Position numbers and translations under genes: made by a program. A DNA stretch of 64,000 nucleotides from Castanea sativa (taxonomy: Eukaryota > Streptophyta > Magnoliopsida > Fagales > Fagaceae), in NCBI RefSeq assembly GCF_040712315.1, contig NC_134018.1, positions 46,625,335-46,689,334 on the forward strand, given 5' to 3'. Below the pieces are notes generated by a model that saw only the letters and a program-made list of their open reading frames with translations, did not search any database and was not told the DNA's origin. Below, piece after piece: positions 1 to 10,884 of the stretch. The first letter of the stretch is position 1. Each line of letters opens with the position of its first letter.

Positions 1-1
1 T

Positions 2-34
<33 letters not shown>
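1..34. repeat. (GA)n microsatellite
   Basis: The window opens in an uninterrupted GA dinucleotide tract that may continue to the left of the window. Confidence 0.9.
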
Positions 35-37
<3 letters not shown>

Positions 38-1158
38 TCTCTTTTACAATGTCCCATAGCATTGGCAGCATCAAAATCACATCAAAATCACATACCTGAA
101 CATATTTCAAAAACCCAAGGTTATATCTTGAGAACTTAGTAAAGGCAAAAGAAAAACTTTACATTATTTGTGAATCACTTACCAAGAAAATTCATGCCAG
201 CATCATAATTATTTCTTTTTTTACCCAAAGGAACTTGTGCATGATCAAACCCAACATCCATTCCCTATAAGAAATTATAATGATTTGGTGTGTCATCTAT
301 GTCATTGAATCACATAAATAAAAACATGTCACTTATTAATAGCTTTAAAAAGCTGAATGAGCAAGTCAAGTTCACCGATAAGGATTCAATGGAAATTGTT
401 TTGGCATCTATTTCCTTCGAGGCCTTCATATGTCATCCATGCCATTAAATTAGGTGTCTACTCTGTATCCTATATCACACAAATAGTTATCAGATATTTA
501 AAAGTTTAAACACAATAAAAAATAACCCAATCAGATTTTTAGAAGCCAAATCTATTTAAAATTGCTAAACTACAAACTCACAAGATTGCTCACCTTATGT
601 GAATAGCATTGCACAAGGAAGAGCAGAGTTATTGTAATTTATAAGAAAAGAGCTATTATTTTCCTATATAGTACATAAAGTGTTCACTTTAACCAAGAAT
701 ATAAAATTTTACTCTGTGTAAATATGTTCAAGTGCTAGTATTTTTGGCAATAAAAGTACCTTGGATGATTGTTGTCTAACAGTATTTTTCGTTGGATTTT
801 TTTTTTCTTTCTCCTCGATTGTTGTTCAACCCAACTTGTACATCGTTTTAGCAAGAAGTCAAGAAAGTAATTGGTTTGAAAATTAGTCATACAATCCAAG
901 ATATCATTAAGGGCGTGGATCCCATTCAAGAAGATTAAACCACCTCTTGTAACTTAGGACACTAGTCTTTGTATTTTAGATTCATCTTCGAAATTTTTTT
1001 CTGCATGGCAACGTGGAAGAGTATTAGCAAGTAATTGATTTGAAAATTAGTCACCTAATCCAAGATATCATTATAGAGAAATATAGGTTGTTGATATGTC
1101 ATTAATTTCCCCCTGTCGGTTTCAAACTTTCAATTACTTCGGAGAAATTATAAGGTTG
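35..1158. other. Gene-poor spacer with one possible exon
   Basis: No complete gene is visible. On the minus strand, 264-183 is an 82-base open segment bounded by a good acceptor (TTCTTATAG) and donor (GTAAGTG); it could be one exon of an unrecognised or broken gene, but no partner exon is clear. A stretch of about 50 bases at 853-905 recurs in altered form at 1022-1073, so part of this region is an old local duplication. Confidence 0.4.
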
Positions 1159-1260
1159 GCTGTGTCCAGGGGGGGGGGGGGGGGGGGGGCCCGGTGCCCC
1201 GGAAATTTCAATTTTTTTGACTAGGAAAAACCAAATTTGCCCCTTCCCCCCTACAAAAAA

Positions 1261-1261
<1 letters not shown>

Positions 1262-1293
<32 letters not shown>
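1262..1293. repeat. Poly-A run (32 A)
   Basis: Homopolymer inside the decayed hAT element, close downstream of the 21-G run; length is likely unreliable in any assembly. Confidence 0.85.
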
Positions 1294-1295
<2 letters not shown>

Positions 1296-1351
1296 AGCTA
1301 AAAAGGAAAAGTAACGTGACTTAAAATCTAGAAACGAAAAGTAACGTGACT

Positions 1352-1570
1352 TTGGCATTGATCTTACCAGTTGCAACAGCTATTGTTGAAAGAGCTTTTT
1401 CAGCAATGAACATAATTAAAAATCGATTGCGCAATCGAATAGGAGATCAGTGGATGAATGATTCTTAATACATATTGAGAAAGATATATTCAAGACTATT
1501 GAGTGTGAAGAAATTATGCAGCGGTTTCAAAATATGAAAAATCGTCGAGGGCAATTGAGTAAAATAAGCT
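1352..1570 (+). pseudogene. hAT transposase C-terminal dimerisation fragment
   Basis: The plus strand reads LALILPVATAIVERAFSAMN, then IIKNRLRNRIGDQW, up to a stop at about 1467. The +1 frame continues with a segment containing IEKDIFKTIECEEIMQRF and stops at about 1570. The LPVATAxxERAFSAM block is the hallmark of the hAT family C-terminal dimerisation domain (TTF-type/ZMYM-like plant hAT proteins). Only the last 70 or so residues remain and one frameshift interrupts them, so no active transposase is made from this copy. The orientation agrees with the hAT end at 1753. Confidence 0.8.
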
Positions 1571-1761
1571 AGGTGTGAAAAAATAAATTAAAGTTTACAT
1601 TTTATGTTAGATTTTGTATAACAATTACATTATCATATAGTTGTTTACTTATTTTGTTATTAATATTGATTAATTTTTTTAGATTAATTTTTTACTTCCA
1701 ATCTTGTCTTTTAATCTTGCCCCCCCTTACCTAAATTCCTGGCTCCGCCACTGTGTCTAGT

Positions 1762-2676
1762 CCATTGTATTTCATTTTCATGAAGGTTGGAATCCATTTC
1801 TGGTTGACTGGTTCCCACACATTTGATGGTTGATCCACTATCATGTGAGACAGTCAGCAGATGAGGTAAAAAATAAAAAATAAAAAGCATGGCTTCTTTA
1901 GTAATATTGTTCTAGTAACTATGGTTAAGTATTATGGAAATACATGTTGTGTTATTTAAATAATAAAAACTATTGTTTAAGCAACATAACCAAACAGCCT
2001 TAAAAATCTTAGATTCAGCCATTATGGTTTGGTTTATTAGCGTGGAGTTTTCGTTACTGCAGGCTTACAGCCAAGGTGTAAGCAAACCAAACCCACGTCT
2101 CGTAACAGAGGACACAAGTCTTTCTCTACATTATATTAACAAAACCAACAGCATATGCCGAGCCCAAATTCCACGAAAGCCCAACTTGTAAAAACCAAAT
2201 CGCAGAGGGCTGAAAAATGCAAACATTCACACCCGACCTACCTTAATTTTTTGTCTCTCTAATGTACAATGTGGACCAGAAAGCAATAGTTAGCGGGATA
2301 ATAACAGCACCGATATAATAAAACACTGCAATCGAGCCCAAAATCACTTTTAACCAAGCCCAAGGTTATAACGTGCCCGTACTCATTTGCACAAAGTTTA
2401 TGGCTCACAAGTCATAACTCTCGTAGTTCAAAGAGAGCAGCTCATGACATTTTAGATGACATTATATGACATTTTTATTAAAAAAATATAATAAGTCACA
2501 TACTCGATATGAGTGACTAAAAATACGTCTAAATGGTTGTTTGAGTTGTTACTCAATGTTGTTAACTAATATTGATAGTATATTAGATGTGCAATGCTAA
2601 GGTTGTAATCGAGCTCAGCCAAATTGAGTTGAATATTGAATAGTCAAACTCAGCCTAACAAAAATAATAAAATTTT
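1762..2676. repeat. Spacer, includes copy A of an old segment duplication
   Basis: 1762-2110 shows no gene. About 2120-2676 is alignable by eye with 4618-4752 plus 5381-6035. Shared landmarks are the AAATTCxxxGAAAGCCCAA block, GTGGAC, the TTTGCACAAAGTTTATGGCT-like block, and GAGTTGAATATTGAATAG near the end. This copy was later cut at 2676 by the Mutator-like element; the other copy carries different insertions. Confidence 0.6.
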
Positions 2677-2982
2677 GGGTAAATTATAGTTAGTTCTTAT
2701 CATTTATATCAAATGTCAATTTAGTCCCTAACTTTTTAACTGTATTAATTAAGTTCTTAACTTTTCAGTATTGTGTTAATTTGGTATCTACTGTTATTTT
2801 TTAGATAGAAAAATTTGATATATCAAACGGATTAATAATATATAAAAGAAAATTTCAACACATCATTACCAACTGTGCAGCCACATCAGATTTTATTTGT
2901 TTTTTAATTTCTTTAAAAAAATAATAATAAAAAATAAAAAAAAACCTAAAATTTATTTTCCCACGGAGTCATATTGATCTTC

Positions 2983-3363
2983 CTACAAACTTTCAAAATT
3001 TTCTAAAAACCCAGCCCAAGAACACACTGGATTAAAGGTTGCGTAGAGAAAGAAATGAACCAATATGACAACGACGACAAAGAGGAAAAGGATCCGGGGT
3101 AAAGGAGAGCCTTTGGTGATGTGGTTGATTGTCGTTTTGATGAACTGATCGTCTTTTAGAGAAGTGGTTCCGGCGTAGAGTTTGATAGGGAGAATTAGGA
3201 AGATTGAGAGCGGTGGGGTCTGGTATTCGACGGTGGTTGCTGCGGAGCTTGATGGAGAGGAGGATGATGCCACAGCAGATGGAATCGATGGCAGATATGT
3301 TGAGAAGGTATTGGATGTTGACGAGAGCGTGTTCTTGGGCTGGGTTTTCAGCCTTTTTAGCAT
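2983..3363 (-). CDS. Hypothetical 126-aa ORF inside MULE
   Basis: Open frame on the minus strand beginning [16 protein letters not shown] Ser/Pro/Ala-rich segment follows (about residues 20-45), then a possible hydrophobic segment near residues 90-108 ([18 protein letters not shown]), so a membrane-anchored product is conceivable. It sits between the long terminal repeats of the Mutator-like element and downstream of the other coding-like fragment (3774-3477) on the same strand. No family is recognised, no promoter is visible, and an open plus-strand frame overlaps it, so it may be non-coding or captured sequence. Confidence 0.25.
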   Translation of the reverse strand: MLKRLKTQPKNTLSSTSNTFSTYLPSIPSAVASSSSPSSSAATTVEYQTPPLSIFLILPIKLYAGTTSLKDDQFIKTTINHITKGSPLPRILFLFVVVVILVHFFLYATFNPVCSWAGFLENFESL

Positions 3364-3476
3364 TTTAGAAAATTTTATTAGGAGGTGTATTCTAATTTTA
3401 ATTTTAATTTAAAAGACAAAGAACATCATTATTATTACAAAAAAATTAATTGTTTACCTCATGTAAATAACTGAAA

Positions 3477-3774
3477 CTACAGTACTAGATAGTCATTCAT
3501 TGCCATAGATAATTCAACAAGGTGCAATACAACAAACATAGTCAGAAATGGTTCTACAGTAAGTCCAAGGGCAGCACAGAATCCTCTAAAAAAATCACGT
3601 GTCCCACAATAAGCCCTCTCTTCTATTTTACTCAGGATCCTACTCCTACTACGAGACCCTCCTCCACTAGCTAAGCTTGCCGACACTGAGGCATATAATG
3701 CAGCCGCATAACCCCGCCGATTGATAAAGAGAGAAAAACCATCTGCAACGCACTCAGCTAGAAGCTTGGCCTAA
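3477..3774 (-). pseudogene. Unrecognised coding-like fragment inside MULE
   Basis: Minus strand, about 99 open codons without an obvious native start. It reads AKLLAECVADGFSLFINRRG near the beginning, then a Gly/Ser/Arg patch (GGGSRSRSRI), and ends with a hydrophobic stretch around TMFVVLHLVEL before a stop. The preceding in-frame TAG and the lack of flanking splice signals suggest a piece of a longer captured gene. I do not recognise the family. Because it lies wholly within the terminal repeats of the element, a captured fragment is more likely than a resident gene. Confidence 0.35.
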
Positions 3775-4512
3775 GTGAGAGAGCGAGCCATCTGATAATA
3801 TTATTTGATCCAACGCCTATTATCAACTTCTTTAGTTGTTGTTGTTGCTGTAGAAGAAGCTGTTTCTTCTTGGAAAGCTTTTCTAAGAAGAGAAAGAGAC
3901 TTCCACAGCAGCTGTTGGTCGCTCTCTTTGTTCTGTGGTGGCCAGTGTATTCTAATTTCAATCTGACCGTGTGAACATAATTTTTTTTTTTTTTTAATCT
4001 GACATGTCACAGTTAACCATTGACATGGTAAGAAAAATAATTTTTTATTATTTCGTTTGACACATCAGATTTTTCTATTTAAAAGATGACGGTAAAAATC
4101 AAATTGACACGACATTGAAAGGTGAAGGACTAAATTAACACAATTAAAAGGTTAGAGATCAAATTGACAATTGATATAAAAGATAGGAACCAACTAGGTA
4201 ATTTACCTAAAAATTTTAAACTCTGCTCAAGCTCGAGTTGAGCTCACATACAACTTGATCTTGTCAAAAAATTGAGTAGCTTGAGCTCAACTTAATACAT
4301 CAGGCAAACTGAAATCAAACTTAATATCAAGCAAATAATCAAACTTTTAATATTTTTAAATATATATATCTATATATATATATATAAACTAAAATTTAAA
4401 TTTTTCATTAAAATGTTTTGGTTAAATGCCACTTTCATTCTAAAAGTGAGTTTTATTTTTTGACATTTTAAACCTCAAAATATAACATGCTTGTCAAATT
4501 AGTCATTCTATC

Positions 4513-5362
4513 CATTGCTATCCATTGTCATCTATAAAATTATAAAGTCCAACAAAATAATGTCACATCGCATATGATGGAAATGACAAAAAGGCAAATA
4601 GGGGAAAGACCAACTTAAGAAAATCAATAGCACAATAAACATATCCCAAATTCAAGAAAGCCCAAATCACAAAAACGAAATTGCTAAAGGCTGAAATACA
4701 CCCACAAAAAAATCACCTCCAACTTACGTGATTTTGTTTGCTAATATGTAATGTCGGTTTGGGACAAGCTGAATATTTCAATTTTATTTGCAATTTCAAT
4801 TTATTTTTAATATTATTTATTGGTCTTATTACACTTAGTACTATTCATGAGTCTCATTATACTATTCAACTAACTTTTACATTTATCTAAAATATTTTCA
4901 ATAAAAAGTTTTCAGTTTCAACTAAATTGTTCGTTCTATCCATTGTCATCTATAAAATTATAAAGTCCAACAAAATAATGTCACATCACATATGATGGAA
5001 ATGATAAAAAGGCAAATAGGGGAAAGACCAACTTAAGAAAATCAATAGCACAATAAACATATCTCAAATTCAAGGAAGCCCAAATCACAAAAACGAAATT
5101 GCTAAAGGCTGAAATACAAACACACACAAAAAAAAAAAAAATTCACCTCCAGCTTACGTGATTTTATTTGCTAATATGTAGTGTCGATGTGGGACAAGTT
5201 GAATATTTCAACTTTATTTGCAATTTCAATTTATTTTTACTATTATTCATTGGTCTTATTGCACTTTTTGGTACTATTCATGAGTCTCATTATACTATTC
5301 AGCTAACTTTTACATTTATTCAAAGTATTTTCAATAAAAAGTTTTCAATTTCAACTAAATAA
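4513..5362. repeat. Tandem duplication, about 420-430 bp x 2
   Basis: 4513-4930 and 4931-5362 are near-identical direct repeats. Both contain TCCATTGTCATCTATAAAAT, then CACATATGATGGAAATGA-like and TTACGTGATTTT blocks, and end in TTTCAACTAAAT. They differ by scattered substitutions and a longer A-run in the second copy. The repeat includes part of a MITE-like AT-rich segment, so the duplication happened after that insertion. Confidence 0.85.
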
Positions 5363-5380
5363 GTTATTCCCAAACGAACC
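4753..5380. mobile_element. AT-rich MITE, internally duplicated
   Basis: Starts near GGTTTGGGACAAGC and ends at TTATTCCCAAACGAACC, with TTTGGGA/TCCCAAA as terminal inverted sequence. It interrupts the segment duplication between AATGT and GTAACGTGGAC. A related sequence, with the same TTATTTTTxATATTATTTAT and GAGxCTCACTATACTATT blocks, lies at 52293-52490, so this is a dispersed family. Confidence 0.5.
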
Positions 5381-6035
5381 CGTAACGTGGACAAAAAACA
5401 TTAGGCGGTGATATAACAATATGCCCAAAATAATAACACCATGCAATAAAGACCAAACTCACTTTTAAGTTTTAACCGAGACCAGGATATAGATGGCATT
5501 ATAACGAACCTTTGAGCTCATTCAACCCACACTTGCACAAAGTTTACGGCTTATAACTCATCCAACCCTAGAAAGTAGCTAATAGGTGCACGCAGTGAGA
5601 GAGTTTTCCTCTCCTTCATCTCAAATGGTGACTCATAAAATCACCTATCCATGAGTAACAAAACACATGACTCATAAGTTTGAGTTGCCATGCAATGTTT
5701 TTAATACTTTAGCTACAGTAAACTGTTAAAAATGGCAGTTTACTATAGGTAGATGATAAACACAAAAAATGCTATTTAAATGAGGGAGACTTAAGTGGTA
5801 AAAGAAAGAATATTTAAATGAATTGGTAAATAAATAGAGTATTTGATATTTTGATGTTTAATGTATTGTAAAAGAATATTGTATAACGATGTATTAAAAT
5901 AGATAAAGTAGTTTTTTGAATTATTAAAAACTAAATTTTTTAGCACTTTTATTGTAAATGCTCTTAAATATATAATCGAGTTGAGCCGAAGTAGAATATT
6001 GAATAGCTGAACTCAACTTGTCAAAGATAATAATA
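5381..6035. repeat. Copy B of the old segment duplication
   Basis: Together with 4618-4752 this matches about 2120-2676. It ends in GTAGAATATTGAATAGCTGAA, equivalent to GAGTTGAATATTGAATAGTC in copy A. No gene is visible. Confidence 0.55.
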
Positions 6036-7880
6036 ATGACATGGAAAAAACTTTATGGATGAGAAGACAATTCACCCAAACTTAATGAGTTTAATTTGAA
6101 TTTTGGCAACCAAAAAAAAAAGTATTTTTGATTTCAGAATTACAACATTTACACCATATCATTCATCCATGCTTTTCTACAAGTGTTCAAATTACAAAAT
6201 TTACTTAAATCTATTCATTCATCTTTTCTTTTCTTTTCTTTTCTTTTCTTTTGTTCAAATTACAACATTTACTTTCGTTCATCCTTCTCTATACAATATG
6301 TGCTAAATAATCTTCATCACCCAAAAAAATATTACAGGTTATAGAATAATTTTTCCTATAATACACATTCCGCAAGGGAATTTTGTATGTAGGATAGTTT
6401 CTAAGTTGTCGTTAAACTTCAATAATGTTGATCAAAGTTGACCGGTTGGTTGTGTATAATTGTAGTAATAATAGAGTTCCAAGCCTCCCCACCTCCAACA
6501 AAAGAAAAATTCTCAAAGTTTGCAAAATCGACATGCCTCTATCAAGCTAACAAACTATATAAAAATGGAAGAATTGTAATGGTGTGGGACTCTGCCATTT
6601 GTGGGGTCTTGATTAAAACCGTGTTAGGATTGCCAGGAATCAAACTTTGTATGAGTAAATTCACTTAAGGGGGGGACTTTGATTGTGAAAGCACACCCAT
6701 TCCTTTGTTTTTTCTTATATTGACTTCTCCATCTCCTATTTCTTAATGCAACACAGCGAAAAAATGATAGGCAAATATCATATTTTTTTTTAAAAGAACC
6801 TGAAGCATATTTTTATATGCCAGTATATATTAATGTTCTTCATGATTGTGAAAACACAAAAACAAACTTATCTAAAATCCATGTCCTTTGGCCCATCATC
6901 CACTAGGAAGTGACTACTACTAAATTATGAAATTGATTGGTTCATACCTACTTCTAATGTCATCATATGAACATTTTCAAACATTATGTAGAGATAGGGG
7001 ACTTGTCATTTAGGTGATTGTCATTTTGATCATTGGATGGTCCCATATCTCTTAGCCTAGCTGTGAGTAGCTAAGCTAATAGACATTTGCCATGACTATT
7101 GATGTATGAGTATGACAATGAAATTTTTCAAAGCCTACAGTATGGGAACTGCTATGTAGGTTTGCTCATTTTCGATCATTAAAATTGGTCCCAATCGAAT
7201 TCAAGCTATGGAAAAACTAATGGACAATTGGTATGACTATTGGTGCATGGAAAAAGAGACGTGGTTGGACACTTGAACACGAAAACTTAAACCAGAAAAG
7301 TAAAACCAAGTGATGGATCAAAAGCAAACTCACAGCTACATTGCTGAAATTTCAGGAAAACATCAAATTGTGAAATCGGTGGTGCCATCATAGCCTTTGT
7401 CTTTTGCTTTGAACGTGGTTTTCTATGCCATCAATGTGCTTAATAATTGTGAAAAATGACAATGGTAGCATTAATATTTGGATGTGAGACAGAAAATGAT
7501 AGACTAAAAGGGTTGGCAATTTCCCTTGTTACTTTAGCTTGCACACGTGAAACGTGTTGACAATACTTTTCTTGTTGTAGAAAAATAAACATTTTAGGAC
7601 TTTGCTGTCTCATAGTTTATGAATTTAAGTTCTACTAATTTTTAAGTATATTTGCCTTAGATTTTAAAATTAAGCAATTTATTACAGTGCTGAACCTTTT
7701 CTTCTAGTAATTGCAGTGAAATTTACTGTCAATTTGATGTTGGCGTGTAATTAGGAATTTAGGAATCAAAGCAATTTTTTTATATATATTTTGTAAAATC
7801 CACCTATATCTCAAAGTTTTAATAGGTCCTTTTTTTTTCTTTTCTTAAAGGGATGTATAGATTGAAAAAGGTCGTTGACG
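6036..7880. other. Intergenic spacer, no gene seen
   Basis: AT-rich. It contains a (TTTTC)n tract at about 6226-6252, flanked by two copies of TTCAAATTACAAxATTTACT-like sequence, which are short local repeats. The open frames here lack codon bias, motifs and splice support. Confidence 0.6.
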
Positions 7881-7885
7881 CTACT

Positions 7886-7921
7886 TTGAAGTTTGAAGTT
7901 TGAAGTTTGAAGTTTGAAGTA
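7886..7921. repeat. 7-bp tandem repeat (TTTGAAG)n
   Basis: Five consecutive copies of TTTGAAG, the last altered to TATGAAA. Confidence 0.85.
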
Positions 7922-9004
7922 TGAAAAGGTTTTGTTTTTTCTTTCTCATTCTGTTGAACTGCTTGAGATATAAATCGTGTGGAAAGGTTTTGGTTTTTCT
8001 TTCTCATTATTAAATTAGTTTATAAATGTAGTAAATGCTTGACACTAGCTTGCTTGGATGGGCAATGCTTAGATGGTCCAGACTCCAGAGTACTGCTCAA
8101 GCTCTCACCAAGGGGTGAGATCCACAGTGGGTCCTACATGTGAGGTCAATTCCTGGTTGTGAGAGCTCGAAACACTGCTCGTTAACTATCAAAGTTTTTT
8201 TCAGCTTAAATAGATTGTGAGAAAGCATATAGTGTGGCAACCTGTAAACCCCATATAAAAATAAAATAAAAATATTCGTTTTATAAACATTTATAAGAAA
8301 ATAATTTTTTTATTTTTTCTTACTCCTTTTTATATTTATCAAAAAAGTTGTATCAAAATCTTTCTAAGACTATCTATTAAAAAATACTTTAAGAGCACTC
8401 ATTAATTGGATAAAAAAAAAAATTCAAATTTTAAACAATTTTTTTTCTCTAATTGCTACCAGTATTATATTAGTTTATATAAACTGCAAATGCTTGACAC
8501 TAGATCATTTATTGATCAAAACGAAAAACAAAGTTCCAAAAAAAAAAAAAAAAAGATTCAAATTGTGACAAATTGCCAGATTAGAGTCGGCAGCTCCCAA
8601 AGAACAAAGTCTAGAATTTGCGTGCATGTTTGCCCCAAAGTTCAAAGTCCATATTTAATAATGTGTCACAGTCTCCAACATGACACACAACTAATTTGAT
8701 TAAGAAGTTTTGATTAAGAAGTCAATTATGTACTTGGTACCCACGAGTGCAAGACGTAAATAAAAGTTTCTCTTTCTCAATCTCCAATTATATGATTGCT
8801 TTACTAGCTGTGTTCTTTCCTCCCGATTTTCATAAAACCATCCACTTCTTGTCCCCAGCTGTACCTTCCAGAGAAAACCTTTTATAAAAGGCTAGCTACA
8901 CTTTCGGTAGTCGCAAAACCTTGTCTGCGTGAACCACTAATAAAGGTCTATTAGGGAAAAGTAATCGGGGTTTTGTTGTAAATAATTCCTTCATAAACAA
9001 TACT
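7922..9004. other. Intergenic spacer, no gene seen
   Basis: About 8338-8405 carries a TATCAAAATCTTTCTAAGAC...AAGAGCACTCATTAATT segment that recurs at about 10612-10672 and 33300-33366, a dispersed repeat family. No coding sequence is recognised. Confidence 0.5.
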
Positions 9005-9302
9005 TGTTTTAGAGAGATTCAGATCCTTTAGATTTTTTAGAGTACTATACTACATAAATTTTCTTAAATCTTAACTATCTTTTAATGATTTAATTGTTTA
9101 AATTATGTCATGTCAGCATTATACTAGCAATAATCTTAATTGTTTTGGTTGCAATATTATTTTATTATTTTAAAAATATTGTTAATGGAATATTGACATG
9201 GCAAAATCTAGACCATCAAATCATTAAAAAGTGGTTAGGATTTAAAGAAATCTATTAGTAGAGTACCCTAAGAAATCTAGATGATCTGAATCTGTTTTAG
9301 AG
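9005..9302. mobile_element. MITE with TIRs over 100 bp
   Basis: The left arm starts GTTTTAGAGAGATTCAGATC. The right arm, on the minus strand, starts CTCTAAAACAGATTCAGATC. The arms pair over about 110 bases, including the TTTAATGATTTxATxGT and CATGTCA blocks, around a short AT-rich centre. The right end abuts a second copy of the family. Confidence 0.75.
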
Positions 9303-10425
9303 TGATTCCGATACTCTAAATTTTATAGGGTACTCTACCAAATAAATTTTCTTAATTTTTAACCATTATTTAATAATTTAATGGTTTAGATTTTATTATG
9401 TCAACTATGGGGGAGATAGATCCAAGAGTATGTATTTATATACATGTTGGGCCGGTGGCCCAATTCGAGGATGTTAAGCAGTCCAAGGATGGATAAATAT
9501 CTTATTAAGAGTCCGTGTTGATATATAGAGAGGTAAAGTCTGATCATGATCACCCGAGAAGGTGGTCCGAAGGGGAATACTTCCTTGGCTCAGCTAAGAG
9601 GAGGTCGGAATGGATTGTCTGCCGTTTAGAGGCAATATTCCATGAGACTCTGTTGATAAAGATACGCACCACCAGAGTATAGGACAAAATAAAATTATGA
9701 AATATCTAAAGGAAAAGCTGCTACCACTGCATTAAATGCCTTACAGCTAACTCTCTGGCCGCATTAATGAATAAGTGATGTTTGAGTAGCATGGTTCAGC
9801 CTTATAGTTGTTTCCAAAGGCTTCAGGAAGGGACTGCTAGGACAAGTATCCAAACAAACAAGTCAATCCATACATGGAGGTTAGAGAGAGGAGAAATAAT
9901 TGTATAAAAGGCATAGGAAACCCCCAGAAGGAAGGGATCAGGAAAAAATAAATAAAAGGAAAAACATTGTTGATTTCATAAGAGTATCTGTAATCTGACC
10001 TTAAGGGAAGGAAATATAAGAATCAACCTCCTCGGCTTGAGTCCGAGGACAATTTTCACCATACAAACTATTCCATCTTCATCATACTGTAATCTTGGTC
10101 CATTGTCATCATGATCTAAACTCATTAGAACCTAAATTTCTAACCCACTCTCTACAAATTCATTGTATTGGGCTTTCTAGATTTATCCCCTTTCTATTTT
10201 GAGCTTAGGTGCAAAACGTGTCCTTACATCAACATTTCATTAACAAAAATCTAGCTTAATTGTTTTGTTTAAAACATTATTTTATTATTTTAAGAATATT
10301 GTCAGTGAAATGCTGACATAACAGAATTTAGACTCTTAGATCATAAAAGAGTAGTTAGGATTTAAAGAAATTTATTGATAAAATATCCTTAAAAATCTAG
10401 AAGATCTGAATCCGTTTAAGAGTTG
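9293..10425. mobile_element. Second copy of the MITE, interrupted by a solo LTR
   Basis: The left part 9293-9405 (GTTTTAGAGTGATTCCGATA) and right part 10229-10425 (ending AGAAGATCTGAATCCGTTT) are the two arms of the same family as 9005-9302. They are separated by the solo LTR at 9406-10228. The two MITEs share the GTTTTAGAG boundary, so they lie head to tail. Confidence 0.7.
9406..10228 (+). mobile_element. Solo LTR, 823 bp
   Basis: Bounded by the 5-bp direct repeat TCAAC (9401-9405 and 10229-10233). It starts TATGGGGGAG (TG changed to TA) and ends GTGTCCTTACA. It contains a TATA-like TATAAAAGGC near 9903. A CCTCGG...CCGAGG palindrome lies at about 10029-10049. No internal domain or second LTR is attached, so this is a recombination remnant. 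The end sequence GTGTCCTTACA is shared with the LTR at 10885-11729. Confidence 0.8.
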
Positions 10426-10884
10426 TAGTAACGTTTAACATGGGAACTCAACAAAGACAAGTCACTGCAAAAATTGCACATGCAATAATACTATGTGAAA
10501 TTAATGCTAGAGAAAGCAGTTATATGCTGAAAACAAAGTTAGTCGAAAAAAATCAAACAAAGGTTTGAGGCTTTAAGCTAGTGATTTATTTATATTTTTC
10601 ATTAAAATGGTATCAAAATTTTTCTATGATAATTTATTAACAAATTCTTTAGAAGTGCCCGTTAATTAAACTCTTAATTTATAAACTAACATATGTTTAA
10701 GTAGCACATAACTTCTTTCAAAAATTGAAAAATAAATAAATAAAGGCGTTCCTAATACTTGATGCTAAAGACCAAAATATCAACTGCATAATGATAGAAC
10801 CTAGCAAAAGCTTAAGGCTCATCATTACAACTCAATTTAGGAAATATGTTATAGGTTTACCCAAATATTATCGGTTTTGGGTAA
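10426..10884. other. Spacer, no gene seen
   Basis: Holds one copy of the dispersed TATCAAAATTTTTCTATGAT...GAAGTGCCCGTTAATTAA segment (10612-10672). Otherwise featureless and AT-rich. Confidence 0.5.

Larger units (their letters stand above)
1159..1761. mobile_element. Decayed hAT transposon
   Basis: The right end (1739-1753) reads, on the minus strand, CAGTGGCGGAGCCAG, a typical hAT terminal inverted repeat. A transposase C-terminus lies inside (1352-1570). The left end is replaced by a run of 21 G (1169-1189), so its inverted repeat cannot be aligned. Flanks CTGTGTCC (1160-1167) and CTGTGTCT (1752-1759) look like an 8-bp target duplication, but they would place the boundary slightly inside the canonical CACTG end, so the exact limits are uncertain. 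Confidence 0.6.
2677..4207. mobile_element. Mutator-like element with long TIRs and internal gene-like sequence
   Basis: The first 150 or so bases (from GGGTAAATTATAGTTAG) are mirrored as an imperfect inverted repeat by the last 150 (minus strand from AGGTAAATTACCTAGTTGG). Shared blocks include CTTTTATATCAA-like, GTCAATTT and TTGTGTTAATTT motifs. Flanks TAAAATTTT (2668-2676) and TAAAAATTTT (4208-4217) fit a 9-bp target duplication with a one-base slip, as expected of MULEs. No MULE transposase is seen. The interior has higher GC and open reading frames on the minus strand (3774-3477 and 3363-2983), so it may be a Pack-MULE carrying captured host sequence. Confidence 0.75.

Noticed and set aside
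6438..6668. 76-codon frame near 6438
   Set aside because: No domain, no homologue recognised, composition like surrounding spacer.
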